Shown here one piece after another: positions 33,249 through 40,992 of a stretch of 51,624 nucleotides of DNA. Below the pieces are notes generated by a model. The model ran no database searches. It was given only the letters and a program-made list of their open reading frames with translations, and had not been told where the DNA came from. The stretch is from Planosporangium thailandense (GTDB taxonomy: Bacteria; Actinomycetota; Actinomycetes; Mycobacteriales; Micromonosporaceae): positions 1-51,624 of the forward strand of contig NZ_JAATVY010000037.1 in the NCBI RefSeq assembly GCF_011947195.1, written 5' to 3'. Position numbers and translations under genes: made by a program. The first letter of the stretch is position 1, and each line of letters begins with the position of its first letter.

Positions 33249-34633
33249 AACGGTCATCGTTCACCGGAATCCTGTTTCGCGGTGGCGCGTTCCTCAGCGT
33301 CCTGCTGATGGCCATCGTCACCGGTGACGCCCGCGCCGGCTCCGCACACCCGAAGCCGCCACCGGGCGGTCCCTCACCGATCCAGCACATCATCTTCATC
33401 GTGCAGGAGAACCGCTCCTTCGACTCCTACTTCGGCGCCTTCCCCGGAGCGAACGGGGCCGCGACCGGCAGGACCTGCACGTCGGCGATGACGCCGTGCC
33501 CTACGGGCGCCCAGGGCACGGTGCCGCTTCACGACCTCGTCGACACGTCGACCCACATGCTGCCCAACTTCGCCCACTCCTGGAGTTCGGCGCACCGGGC
33601 CTACGACCTGGGCGCGATGGACAAGTTCAACCAGGCGAGCGGGTGTGGCGCTCCCGCATACGCCTGCTACGTCCGGGCGACGAAGAGCGACATCCCGAAC
33701 TACTGGGCCCTGGCGCAGCGCTTCGTTCTGGGCGACAACGCGTACTCGTCGGTCATGGGGCCCAGCTTCCCCAACCACCTCTACACCGTTGCCGCGAGAT
33801 CAGGCCCGGAGTTCGTCAGCACCAATCCCAGAGATAGCAGCGTGATCGACAATCCGGTCCTCAACGGGAGTGAGCCGCGTATCTGGGGGTGCGACGCGAA
33901 TCCGAACGCCACCGTGCAGACCCTCACCGCCGCGTCGTCCCTGCCGCCCTCGTTCCCAGGACGGGCGATCAAGCCTCCGCCCTGCTGGAGCAACAGCCAG
34001 GTGGCCACGTTGGCGTCCGAGATGAATGCCCACGCCGGCAGCACCTGGAAGTACTACGTGCCCAACATGCGAGAGTCCAACGACTCGCTGGCCTCGTTCC
34101 GGGACGTGAACGTGGAGTCCACCACGGCCCACCCCAACGGGATCGACATGCACCCGACCGGCTTCACCGACGATGTCAGGAACAATCACCTGCCTCAGTT
34201 CTCCTGGCTGTCCGCGCCGCATGACCAGAACGAGCATCCCGGACAATCGACCTCGTGCCAGGGTGAGAACTGGGTGACCGAACGGATCAACGCGGTCATG
34301 AACAACCCGACGGTCTGGAACAGCAGCGTGATCGTCGTGACGTGGGACGACTACGGGGGCCTCTACGATCACGTCCCGCCGATGAAGCTGGACGGTGTCG
34401 GTCTCGGGTTCCGGGTGCCGTTCCTCATCATCTCGCCCTATGCCGAACACAAGGTCAGCCACCGGTTCTACGACTTCACCAGCGTCCTCAAGTACGCGGA
34501 AGCGCAGTTTCTGGGGCGGACGACACCCGGGCTGAGCGCACGGGAGTCACAGGTGCAGAGCATCGAAGGTGACCTGAACTTCGCAGCGACCCCGATCAAG
34601 CCGATGACCCTGCCGCTCCACACCTGTCACTGA
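33245..34633 (+). CDS. Secreted phosphoesterase (phospholipase C / acid phosphatase family)
   Basis: 462 residues with signal peptide (about 1-29, ending ARAGS). It matches the bacterial phosphoesterase family PF04185: VQENRSFDSYFGAF at the start of the mature domain with metal-binding Glu-Asn, GPSFPNHLYTVAA near 180, NPTVWNSSVIVVTWDDYGGLYDHVPP near 370, and GFRVPFLIISPYA near 395. It probably hydrolyses phospholipid or phosphate esters outside the cell. Several cysteine pairs (TCTSAMTPC, GCGAPAYAC) suggest disulfides. Codon use is less extremely GC-rich than in neighbours, which could reflect transfer. The GTG start at 33245 may be coupled to a short upstream frame. Confidence 0.92.
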   Translation: MKRSSFTGILFRGGAFLSVLLMAIVTGDARAGSAHPKPPPGGPSPIQHIIFIVQENRSFDSYFGAFPGANGAATGRTCTSAMTPCPTGAQGTVPLHDLVDTSTHMLPNFAHSWSSAHRAYDLGAMDKFNQASGCGAPAYACYVRATKSDIPNYWALAQRFVLGDNAYSSVMGPSFPNHLYTVAARSGPEFVSTNPRDSSVIDNPVLNGSEPRIWGCDANPNATVQTLTAASSLPPSFPGRAIKPPPCWSNSQVATLASEMNAHAGSTWKYYVPNMRESNDSLASFRDVNVESTTAHPNGIDMHPTGFTDDVRNNHLPQFSWLSAPHDQNEHPGQSTSCQGENWVTERINAVMNNPTVWNSSVIVVTWDDYGGLYDHVPPMKLDGVGLGFRVPFLIISPYAEHKVSHRFYDFTSVLKYAEAQFLGRTTPGLSARESQVQSIEGDLNFAATPIKPMTLPLHTCH

Positions 34634-34956
34634 GTGACGAACGGGCCGGCCCACCATCCGCGATCTTGGACACTTGCGCCAGTTATAGCCGGCCCAAGTG
34701 TCCAAGATCGCGAAAGCTGGGGTTTGTCGCCGCCGTGCGCCGAACGCAAGGCGAGGACGCGCGACAGACAGAAATCCGACAGTCTCTCCCGGTCCGGACC
34801 TGTCGACGCGGTGACACGGGCGGCGGCCGGCTCCGGGCCGGGACCGGAAAAACCCGTTGCCGGTACGGCCACCGCCAGCCTGTGGCGGCACCGACATTTC
34901 TGCCAACCTCCCCCATCGACGGACCTCTCACTCTCTGGTCCGGTGGGGAGGCAGGT
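34634..34956. other. Intergenic region with palindromic element
   Basis: 323 bases without a convincing gene. The left part holds the perfect 18-bp hairpin at 34659-34712. The right part precedes the peptidase gene and shows a good ribosome site (GGGGAGG near 34945). Nothing else is recognised. Confidence 0.6.
34659..34712. repeat. Palindromic element, copy 1 (GATCTTGGACAC core)
   Basis: Perfect 18-base arms at 34659-34676 and 34695-34712 enclose an 18-base loop. The outer arm CGCGATCTTGGACACTTG shares GATCTTGGACAC with the hairpin at 50597-50646. It starts 26 bases after the phosphoesterase stop, so it can act as terminator. The sequence sharing with an unrelated locus suggests a dispersed family. 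Confidence 0.75.
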
Positions 34957-36528
34957 ATGCAGGGGAGTACCCGGATCGGCACCGCGCTCGGTGCCCTGAC
35001 GGCGATGGTGGCGCTCGGTACGGCCGTGACCACTCCGGCGTACGCCGCGCCGCCGCCCGCCGCGCCGACCGGCGCAGCGGCCGCGCGAGTGGAGTGGAAG
35101 CCGTGCCCAGACGCGCCCAACGTCGACTGCGGCAGCGTCAGGGTGCCCATCGACTGGTCCAGGCCGGACGGCGCGACGATCGACCTCGCCCTGGCCAGGC
35201 AGAAGGCCACCGACCCGGCCGCCCGGATCGGCTCCATCCTGGTCGACCCGGGCGGCCCCGGCGGTTCCGGAGTCGACTGGGTCAAGGGCGGCCCGGTCCT
35301 CTCGGCCGAGATCCACAGGCGGTTCGACGTCGTCGGCTTCGACCCGCGCGGAGTGGGCGGCAGCCACCCGGTGTTGTGCGACTCGGACATCGAGGCGCAG
35401 ACGGTGCCGGTGGTGCCGCGCGATGACGCCGAGTTCGCGCAGCTCATCGCCCACAACAAGGCCCTGGGTGACAGCTGCCGGAAGCTCACCGGGCCGCTGT
35501 TCGACTTCGTCGACACCGCGAGCGTCGCCCGCGACATGGACGCCATCCGCGCCGCGCTCGGCGAACGCCGGCTCAACTACTACGGCGTCTCGTACGGCAC
35601 GCTGATGGGCCAGCAGTACGCCGAACTGTTCCCGCGGCACATCCGCACCATGGTCATCGACAGCGACATGGACCACAGCGCGTCGACCACCTGGCAGTTC
35701 CTGCGGACCGAGGCGACCGCCGCGCAGGAGAGCTTCGACCAGTTCGTGGCGTGGTGCGCCCGGGCCAGCACGTGCGCGCTGCACGGCCGGGACGTCCGCG
35801 CGGCCTTCGCGGACCTGTACGCACGGGCCGACCGGGGGACGCTCACCTTCCCCGGCACCGACCTCAAAGTCGACCCGTTCGAGCTGCTGCAGATCACCCA
35901 CCAGCACTTCTACGAGCCAGGCTGGCAGTACCTGGCCGACTTCCTGCTCGAGCTCACCACCGGGCAGCGCGTACAGCCCAGCCGCAACGAGCGCGCCGCC
36001 CACGGCCAGCCGGTCCCCGACGCGTTCAGCGCGGTCTTCTGCCAGGACTGGCGGTTGCCGGTCCACAGCGTCGCCGAGCTTTCGGCGTACCGGAAGGCGC
36101 TTACCCTCGTGGCGCCGGACATGAAGCTGTCCCCGCTGGGGTGGCGGGCGGCCCTGTCGTGCCTCGGCTGGCCGGCCCGCGTCAGCAACCCGCAGCACCG
36201 TCTCACGGTGCACCACGCCCCGCCGATCCTGATGCTCAACAGCCGGTACGACCCGGCCACGCCGTACCAGTGGGCCACCGCCGCGGCCCACCAGACGGGT
36301 GCGGTGCTGCTCACGTACGACGGATGGGGGCACGGTGCCTACTTCAAGGGCAGCACCTGCGTCACCGACGCGACCGACGCCTACCTCGTCACGGGCCAGC
36401 CGCCCCGGCGCGGCACCCACTGCCCGGGCGTCGAGCCGTCCGTACCGCCGTCCGTCGCGGCGGCGCCGCTGACGACGCACGGCCCGCGGCTTCCGCAGCC
36501 CGCCTGGACGGCGCCGAGCCTGTCCTGA
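34957..36528 (+). CDS. Secreted alpha/beta hydrolase, tripeptidyl-aminopeptidase type
   Basis: 523 residues with signal peptide (about 1-30, ending AYAAP). The alpha/beta-hydrolase fold includes LVDPGGPGGSG (oxyanion region, about 90), FDVVGFDPRGVG, the nucleophile elbow GVSYGTLMG (Ser near 210), acid Asp in SRYDPATP (about 430), and His in GWGHGAYF (about 455). The TAP-like C-terminal region (PF08386) covers the last two. It most likely cleaves tripeptides or short peptides from the N-terminus outside the cell. The start is ATG 34957 after GGGGAGG. The ending is a Pro-rich tail. Confidence 0.93.
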   Translation: MQGSTRIGTALGALTAMVALGTAVTTPAYAAPPPAAPTGAAAARVEWKPCPDAPNVDCGSVRVPIDWSRPDGATIDLALARQKATDPAARIGSILVDPGGPGGSGVDWVKGGPVLSAEIHRRFDVVGFDPRGVGGSHPVLCDSDIEAQTVPVVPRDDAEFAQLIAHNKALGDSCRKLTGPLFDFVDTASVARDMDAIRAALGERRLNYYGVSYGTLMGQQYAELFPRHIRTMVIDSDMDHSASTTWQFLRTEATAAQESFDQFVAWCARASTCALHGRDVRAAFADLYARADRGTLTFPGTDLKVDPFELLQITHQHFYEPGWQYLADFLLELTTGQRVQPSRNERAAHGQPVPDAFSAVFCQDWRLPVHSVAELSAYRKALTLVAPDMKLSPLGWRAALSCLGWPARVSNPQHRLTVHHAPPILMLNSRYDPATPYQWATAAAHQTGAVLLTYDGWGHGAYFKGSTCVTDATDAYLVTGQPPRRGTHCPGVEPSVPPSVAAAPLTTHGPRLPQPAWTAPSLS

Positions 36529-36664
36529 GCGGGACGCGGGGCGGGGGCCACCAGGATCGGCGCACGGTGGCTCTCGCCCCGCCCGCTGTCGTCGTCCGGC
36601 GGCCCGCCGGCCCGGTCGACCCTAGGCTGGAGCGCATGGTGACGACCGGGCGGCGGGCCGTGAC

Positions 36665-37999
36665 GTGACGACCCCACCGACAGCCACCCTCGTTCCCTTC
36701 GTCGGTCGCGAATCGGAGGTGTTCCGGCTCGGCTCGGCCTGGGGCGCGAGCGCGCGCGGCCGGCCCGGACTGTTCGTGATCACCGGCGCGGCCGGCATCG
36801 GCAAGACCCGCGTCGCCGCCGAGGTGGCGCGGCTGGCCCGCGACACCGGCGGCGCCGTCCTCGCGGCGCGCTGCCACGAAGCGGAACGCTCGCTGGTGCT
36901 CCAGCCGGTGGTGGAGGCCGTCGGCCGGCACGCCGCGACGCTCCCGCCCGAGGTCCTGCGCCGGCTTGCCGGCCAGCGGGCCGCCGCGCTCGCGGCGCTC
37001 GTACCGGGGCTCGCCTCGGCGCTGGGCCCGCGGCTCACCACCGCCGCCAGTCGTGCCGTGCCCCGACACCTCGCCGAGGAGGCGGTCACCGCGTTCCTGC
37101 GCGCGCTCGCCGACCGGGAGCCCGTGCTGCTGCTGGTCGACGACCTGCACCACGCGGGCTCGGCGACCGTCGGGCTGCTGCGGGAGGTCGCCCGTGGCGC
37201 CGGTGGCCGCCTGCTCGTCGTCGCGACCGTACGCACGCCGACAGGCGATCCCGTGCTGGACGCGCTCTCCGACGTCGCCACCCGGCTGGATCTGGGTCCG
37301 CTGGCCCCGACGGCGGTAACCCGGATGGTGACCGCTGCCGGCTGGGCCGAGCGGGCCGACGACATCCGCGACCGTACCCGCGGCCACCCGCTGTTCGTCG
37401 TCGAGACGGTACGCGCCCTCGCCACCGGCGCGACCCGGGTTCCCGATTCGCTGGAGGCCGCCGTGCTGGACCGGCTGCGCCGGGTGGGCGAGGACACCGG
37501 GCAGATCCTGCGCGCGGCGGCGGTACTCGGCACGACCGTCGACCCCGCGACCCTGGCGAGGCTGGTGGACCTGCCGCTGCCGCAGACCGCCGGGCACTGC
37601 GAGGTCGCCCTGTCGGCGGGGCTGCTCGCAGCCGTGGACGACGGGTACGAGTTCACCCACGACCTGGCGCGCGAGCTTCTCTGCTCGACCACCCCGGCCG
37701 CCGTCCGGGCCGTGTACCACGCGCGCGCCGCCGATCTGCTCAGCCACCGCCCCGAGGCGATGGCGGCGCACGCCGCGGCCGTCGGCGACTGGTCGCGCGC
37801 GGCCAGAGGTTGGCTGCTCGCGGGCAGCGAGGCCGCCCGGCAGCTCGCCGCCGACGATGCCGAGGCGCTGCTGACGCGGGCCGCGGAGGCGGCGCGTCGG
37901 GCCGGTGACGTCGCGGCCGAGACGCTGGCCGCCGCGGGGCTGCGGGAGCTCGCGGCCGACGGCCCGGCCGAGGAGGTCCACCTCCCGCGCCAACGTTAG
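36665..37999 (+). CDS. Stand-alone AAA-type ATPase (LuxR/LAL-like, lacking HTH)
   Basis: 444 residues. The N-terminal ATPase begins LVPFVGRESEVFRL, with Walker A GAAGIGKTR (about 40-48) and Walker B PVLLLVDDLHHAG (about 155-167), then VATVRT (sensor). This matches the AAA_16 ATPase of large LuxR/LAL regulators. Those are usually 850-1100 residues with C-terminal TPRs and a LuxR helix-turn-helix; here the protein stops soon after the helical region (AAGLRELAADGPAEEVHLPRQR). No HTH is seen in the following 190 bases in any frame. It is either a free-standing ATPase or a truncated regulator. The start is GTG 36665. Confidence 0.85.
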   Translation: MTTPPTATLVPFVGRESEVFRLGSAWGASARGRPGLFVITGAAGIGKTRVAAEVARLARDTGGAVLAARCHEAERSLVLQPVVEAVGRHAATLPPEVLRRLAGQRAAALAALVPGLASALGPRLTTAASRAVPRHLAEEAVTAFLRALADREPVLLLVDDLHHAGSATVGLLREVARGAGGRLLVVATVRTPTGDPVLDALSDVATRLDLGPLAPTAVTRMVTAAGWAERADDIRDRTRGHPLFVVETVRALATGATRVPDSLEAAVLDRLRRVGEDTGQILRAAAVLGTTVDPATLARLVDLPLPQTAGHCEVALSAGLLAAVDDGYEFTHDLARELLCSTTPAAVRAVYHARAADLLSHRPEAMAAHAAAVGDWSRAARGWLLAGSEAARQLAADDAEALLTRAAEAARRAGDVAAETLAAAGLRELAADGPAEEVHLPRQR

Positions 38000-38191
38000 G
38001 TGGGCACTGCGGTCCCCACTGTTCGCGCCCGGAAACCCCGGACGGCTGTGGCCTGCGTCCCACCGCGATTTCACGCGGTTGTCGTGTCGCCCTCGCCGGC
38101 CGTGGGTAAACGCCGGTCGGGACGCACGCCGCCCGGTGCGGCGGCGCCCGCCAGCACGAGACACCGGCACGGCACCCCCCGGGAGGGCACC

Positions 38192-38317
38192 ATGACCACG
38201 ATGGACATCGACAACAGCACCCGGTCCGGCACGATCGGCACCGACCACGTCAGCCTGATCGCCGTCTGCCTGGTCGCGCTGTTGGGTCTCGTCGGCATCG
38301 TCACGATGACGGTCTGA
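38192..38317 (+). CDS. 41-residue single-helix membrane protein
   Basis: ATG 38192 follows GGGAGGG at good spacing. The product is a polar N-terminus (MTTMDIDNSTRSGTIGTDH) and one hydrophobic helix (VSLIAVCLVALLGLVGIVTM). The function is unknown. The strong ribosome site and clean helix support a real gene. Confidence 0.6.
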   Translation: MTTMDIDNSTRSGTIGTDHVSLIAVCLVALLGLVGIVTMTV

Positions 38318-38349
38318 CGGCGCGTTCGGTGCCTCCGTACCGCCGTCAG
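38314..38349. terminator. Hairpin between convergent genes
   Basis: Perfect nine-base arms, CTGACGGCG at 38314-38322 and CGCCGTCAG at 38341-38349, are separated by an 18-base loop. The hairpin spans the gap between the small membrane gene and the DUF4142 gene, whose stops face each other. Confidence 0.45.
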
Positions 38350-38350
38350 C

Positions 38351-38938
38351 TCACGACGACGCGCCCGGCGCCCGCGGCGGGGCCGCGCAGTGCAGCCCGG
38401 TGAGGTTCCTGGTGGCCAACTGGAGATGCTGGTGCAGCATCGGAATCTGAGCCTTGGCGAACGCGCGCACCTGCGCGTTCGTGGTGTGCTGCGCCGCGAT
38501 GGTGTACGCGGCCAGATCGGCCTCGTGGTCGGCCTGCATGGTCGGCGCGTACGAGCAGTCGAACGGCCCGCCCCGCAGGCTCGACCAGATGGCCGTCACC
38601 GCCTGCTGGTCGGGGCCCGGCGCGCTCGGCGCGGTGACCCCGAGCGTGCGGTCGAGCGCCTGCAACTGCTGCAGTTCCTTACCGTGGTCGCGGACCATCC
38701 GGTTGCCGAACACCCGGATCCGCGGGTCGGCGGCCCGGTCAGCGGCGAGCCGGCCGCCCGCGACCTCGAACGCGGCGCCGTGTCCGGCCGCCGTCAGGAA
38801 GTCCCGGTCCTGCGCACTGAGTCCGGTGGCCGACCCCGCGCCGTTGGGCGCCGGACTGGCCGCCGGCGCTGCCACGGCGGGAGCGGCTGAGGACACGCTC
38901 ACGACGGCCACGACGGCCGCCACGACTGGTACCCGCAT
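38351..38938 (-). CDS. Secreted DUF4142 protein
   Basis: 195 residues with signal peptide (about 1-24). The mature part is helical and matches DUF4142, a ferritin-like four-helix fold: LSAQDRDFLTAAGHGAAFEVAGGRLAADRAADPRIRVFGNRMVRDHGKELQQLQAL, later MQADHEADLAAYTIAAQHTTNAQVRAFAKAQIPMLHQHLQLA. Repeated His and Glu in the helices (RDHGKE, ADHEAD, MLHQHL) could bind metal. The function in actinobacteria is not defined. The ATG at 38938 has GGAGG five bases upstream. Confidence 0.88.
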   Translation of the reverse strand: MRVPVVAAVVAVVSVSSAAPAVAAPAASPAPNGAGSATGLSAQDRDFLTAAGHGAAFEVAGGRLAADRAADPRIRVFGNRMVRDHGKELQQLQALDRTLGVTAPSAPGPDQQAVTAIWSSLRGGPFDCSYAPTMQADHEADLAAYTIAAQHTTNAQVRAFAKAQIPMLHQHLQLATRNLTGLHCAAPPRAPGASS

Positions 38939-39005
38939 GACAACCTCCGGTGGGGTGCATGACGCTTACCGGACGTGTTGAGATACCCGCAAAACCGCCG
39001 TACCA

Positions 39006-39043
39006 CTCTCAGCGGCGCGGACCGCTCTCAGCGGCGCGGACCG
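39006..39043. repeat. 19-bp tandem duplication at the end of the TPR gene
   Basis: CTCTCAGCGGCGCGGACCG occurs twice without a gap, at 39006-39024 and 39025-39043. The stop codon of the leftward TPR gene (39028-39030) lies within the second copy. Because 19 is not a multiple of three, the duplication would change the frame; the present stop is the one the ribosome meets first. Confidence 0.75.
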
Positions 39044-39408
39044 CGCGAACCGACCGCCCGGGCCTCCACCCGCCGCAACGCGTCCGTGTAGTCGACCAGC
39101 GGCCGCATCGCGACCGCCATCCGCAGATGTGGCAGCGCCTGGCCCGGCCGGCCGAGCCGTTCCAGGGTGCGCCCGAGGACGAAGTGCGCGTAGTGATCGG
39201 CCGGGTCCCGGTCGATCAGCCAGCGCAACTGCTCCTCAGCGCGCCGTAGCTGCGCCGAGTGGTAGTAGGCCCGCGCCAGCAGCAGCCGGACCGAACTGTT
39301 GTCCGGCTCGGCCGCCACGACCGGGGCGAGCGCCCGCACCGCGCCGAGCGGGTCGCCCGCATCGAAGGACCGGACGGCCCGCTCGTACTCCGCATAAAGA
39401 TCCACCAC
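39028..39408 (-). CDS. TPR-repeat protein
   Basis: 126 residues made almost wholly of tetratricopeptide helices: DLYAEYERAVRSFDAGDPLGAVRALAPVVAAEPDNSSVRLLLARAYYHSAQLRRAEEQLRWLIDRDPADHYAHFVLGRTLERLGRPGQALPHLRMAVAMRP. About three TPR units are visible. There is no signal peptide. It is probably a small cytoplasmic adaptor. The start chosen is GTG 39408 with GAGGGG upstream. It is divergent from the AMP-forming ligase gene. Similar small TPR proteins are common in actinobacteria; the partner is unknown. Confidence 0.85.
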   Translation of the reverse strand: MVDLYAEYERAVRSFDAGDPLGAVRALAPVVAAEPDNSSVRLLLARAYYHSAQLRRAEEQLRWLIDRDPADHYAHFVLGRTLERLGRPGQALPHLRMAVAMRPLVDYTDALRRVEARAVGSRGPRR

Positions 39409-39492
39409 GCCGATCCCCTCTCCGTGCGTGTCGGCGTCAACGCCCGCTCCATCGGTTCTGTTCCCCGTGTCGGGGCCGGGTACCGTGCGACG

Positions 39493-40824
39493 ATGGTTGC
39501 GATCGTGACGGCGGCGGAGAGCGAAGCGGCGCAGCGGCGGGTGGCCGGCGCGCTCGCCGCGACCGGCCTCCGCGCGGGTGACCGGGTGGCCCTGCTGCTG
39601 GGGCCGTCGCCGGGGCTGATCGCGGTCGTCCTCGGCGCGCTCCGGCGCGGCGTCATCCCGGTCGTGCTCGATCCAGCGTTGCCGGCGGCCGAACGGGCGG
39701 CCCTGCTGGCCGACTGCCGCCCGGCCCTCACCGTCGAGGGTCCGGCCGGGCTCGACCGGCTGCTGGCCGGGCCGCCGGCCGACCTGGCCCCGGCGCCGCT
39801 GGGCCGGCCGATGCACTACACCTCGGGCACCACCGGCCGGCGCAAGGGCGTCTGGTCGGGAGTGCTCGACCCCGACGCCGCCCGGGCGCTGCTCGACGAG
39901 GAGGTCGAGCTGTGGGGGTTCGACGCCGACGACCGGCACCTCGTCTTCTCCCCGCTGCACCACTCGGCGCCGCTGCGATTCGCCATGTGCACCCTCCTGC
40001 GCGGCGGGACGGTGATCCTGCCGGGCCGGTTCGAGCCCACGGCCATGCTGGACGTGATCGCGCGGCACCGGCCGACCACCGCGTTCTGCGTACCCACCCA
40101 GCTGCGCCGGCTGTTCGCCGCGGCGGACGCCGGGCCGGGGCTGCCGCCGCTCACCAGCTTCCGGCTGCTGGCGCATGCCGGCGAGCCCTGCCCGTACCCG
40201 CTGAAGCGCCGTACCGTGGACGCGTTCCCGCCCGCCTCGGTGTTCGAGTTCTACGGCTCCACCGAGGGCCAGTTCACCACCTGCTCGGCCGCCGAATGGG
40301 CGGCCCGTCCCGGCAGCGTCGGGCGGGCCCGGCCGGGCCGGGTGCTACGGGTCGACGGCGACGGGGTCATCTGGTGCCGGGTGCCGGCGTACGCCCGGTT
40401 CAGCTACTGGGACGACCCGGCCAAGACGGCCACCGCGTGGCGCGGCGACGAGTTCACCGTCGGCGACGTCGGGCGGCTGGACCCCGACGGGTACCTGTAC
40501 CTCGACGGCCGCCGCGACGACCTGGTCATCACCGGCGGGGTCAACGTGTACCCGCGCGAGGTGGAGCTCGTGCTCGTCGAGTGCCCGGGGGTCGAGGAGG
40601 TCGCCGTGTTCGGCGTCCCGGACGAGCGGTGGGGCCAGCGGCTGGCCGCCGCCGTGGTGGGTTCGGCGACCGTCGAGTCCCTGGACCGGTACGCCCGGGA
40701 GCGGCTCACCGCGGCCCGGCGCCCCAAGGACTACTACGTGGTGGCCGATCTGCCCCGCACGACCACCGGCAAGGTCCGCCGGCTCGACCTGCCCGGCCAC
40801 CTTGGGCTGACCCCGCCCGCCTAG
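39493..40824 (+). CDS. AMP-forming acyl-CoA ligase (short)
   Basis: 443 residues, shorter than the usual 500-550 because the N-terminal part is compact. The ATP signature is HYTSGTTGRRKGVWSG (about 114-129). Further motifs are FEFYGSTEGQFTT (about 253), GDVGRLDPDGYLYLDGRRDDLVITGGVNVYPREVE (about 322-356), and the catalytic Lys in PRTTTGKVRRLDL near the end. It likely activates a carboxylic acid to its acyl-AMP or acyl-CoA; the substrate is unknown. The start is ATG 39493. It is divergent from the TPR gene. A second, different adenylate-forming enzyme (PaaK-like) lies at 44232-45575. Confidence 0.92.
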   Translation: MVAIVTAAESEAAQRRVAGALAATGLRAGDRVALLLGPSPGLIAVVLGALRRGVIPVVLDPALPAAERAALLADCRPALTVEGPAGLDRLLAGPPADLAPAPLGRPMHYTSGTTGRRKGVWSGVLDPDAARALLDEEVELWGFDADDRHLVFSPLHHSAPLRFAMCTLLRGGTVILPGRFEPTAMLDVIARHRPTTAFCVPTQLRRLFAAADAGPGLPPLTSFRLLAHAGEPCPYPLKRRTVDAFPPASVFEFYGSTEGQFTTCSAAEWAARPGSVGRARPGRVLRVDGDGVIWCRVPAYARFSYWDDPAKTATAWRGDEFTVGDVGRLDPDGYLYLDGRRDDLVITGGVNVYPREVELVLVECPGVEEVAVFGVPDERWGQRLAAAVVGSATVESLDRYARERLTAARRPKDYYVVADLPRTTTGKVRRLDLPGHLGLTPPA

Positions 40825-40860
40825 CGTGTCGGCACCGGCCGCACGGGGTACGAACAGTCC

Positions 40861-40983
40861 GTGCGCTTCGGGAACGTGGAGATCCGCCCGCTCGGCGGTG
40901 GGCTCGGCTGCCTGCTGATGATCCTTTTCTCGGTCATCGCCTCGGTCGTACTGACCGTGCTCGCCAATCTGGTGCTGCGGTAG
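40861..40983 (+). CDS. 40-residue conserved membrane protein
   Basis: GTG 40861 opens a 40-codon frame ending TAG: an N-terminal RFGNVEIRPLGGGLGC and one hydrophobic helix (LLMILFSVIASVVLTVLANLVL). I believe near-identical small proteins are widespread in actinobacteria, but this is memory. It follows the AMP ligase by 36 bases on the same strand and is convergent with the GGDEF gene. Confidence 0.65.
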   Translation: MRFGNVEIRPLGGGLGCLLMILFSVIASVVLTVLANLVLR

Positions 40984-40992
40984 CGGAGGCGC

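Noticed and set aside
38000-38191. Frameshifted continuation of the ATPase at 36665
   Set aside because: None of the three forward frames gives recognisable TPR or HTH sequence.
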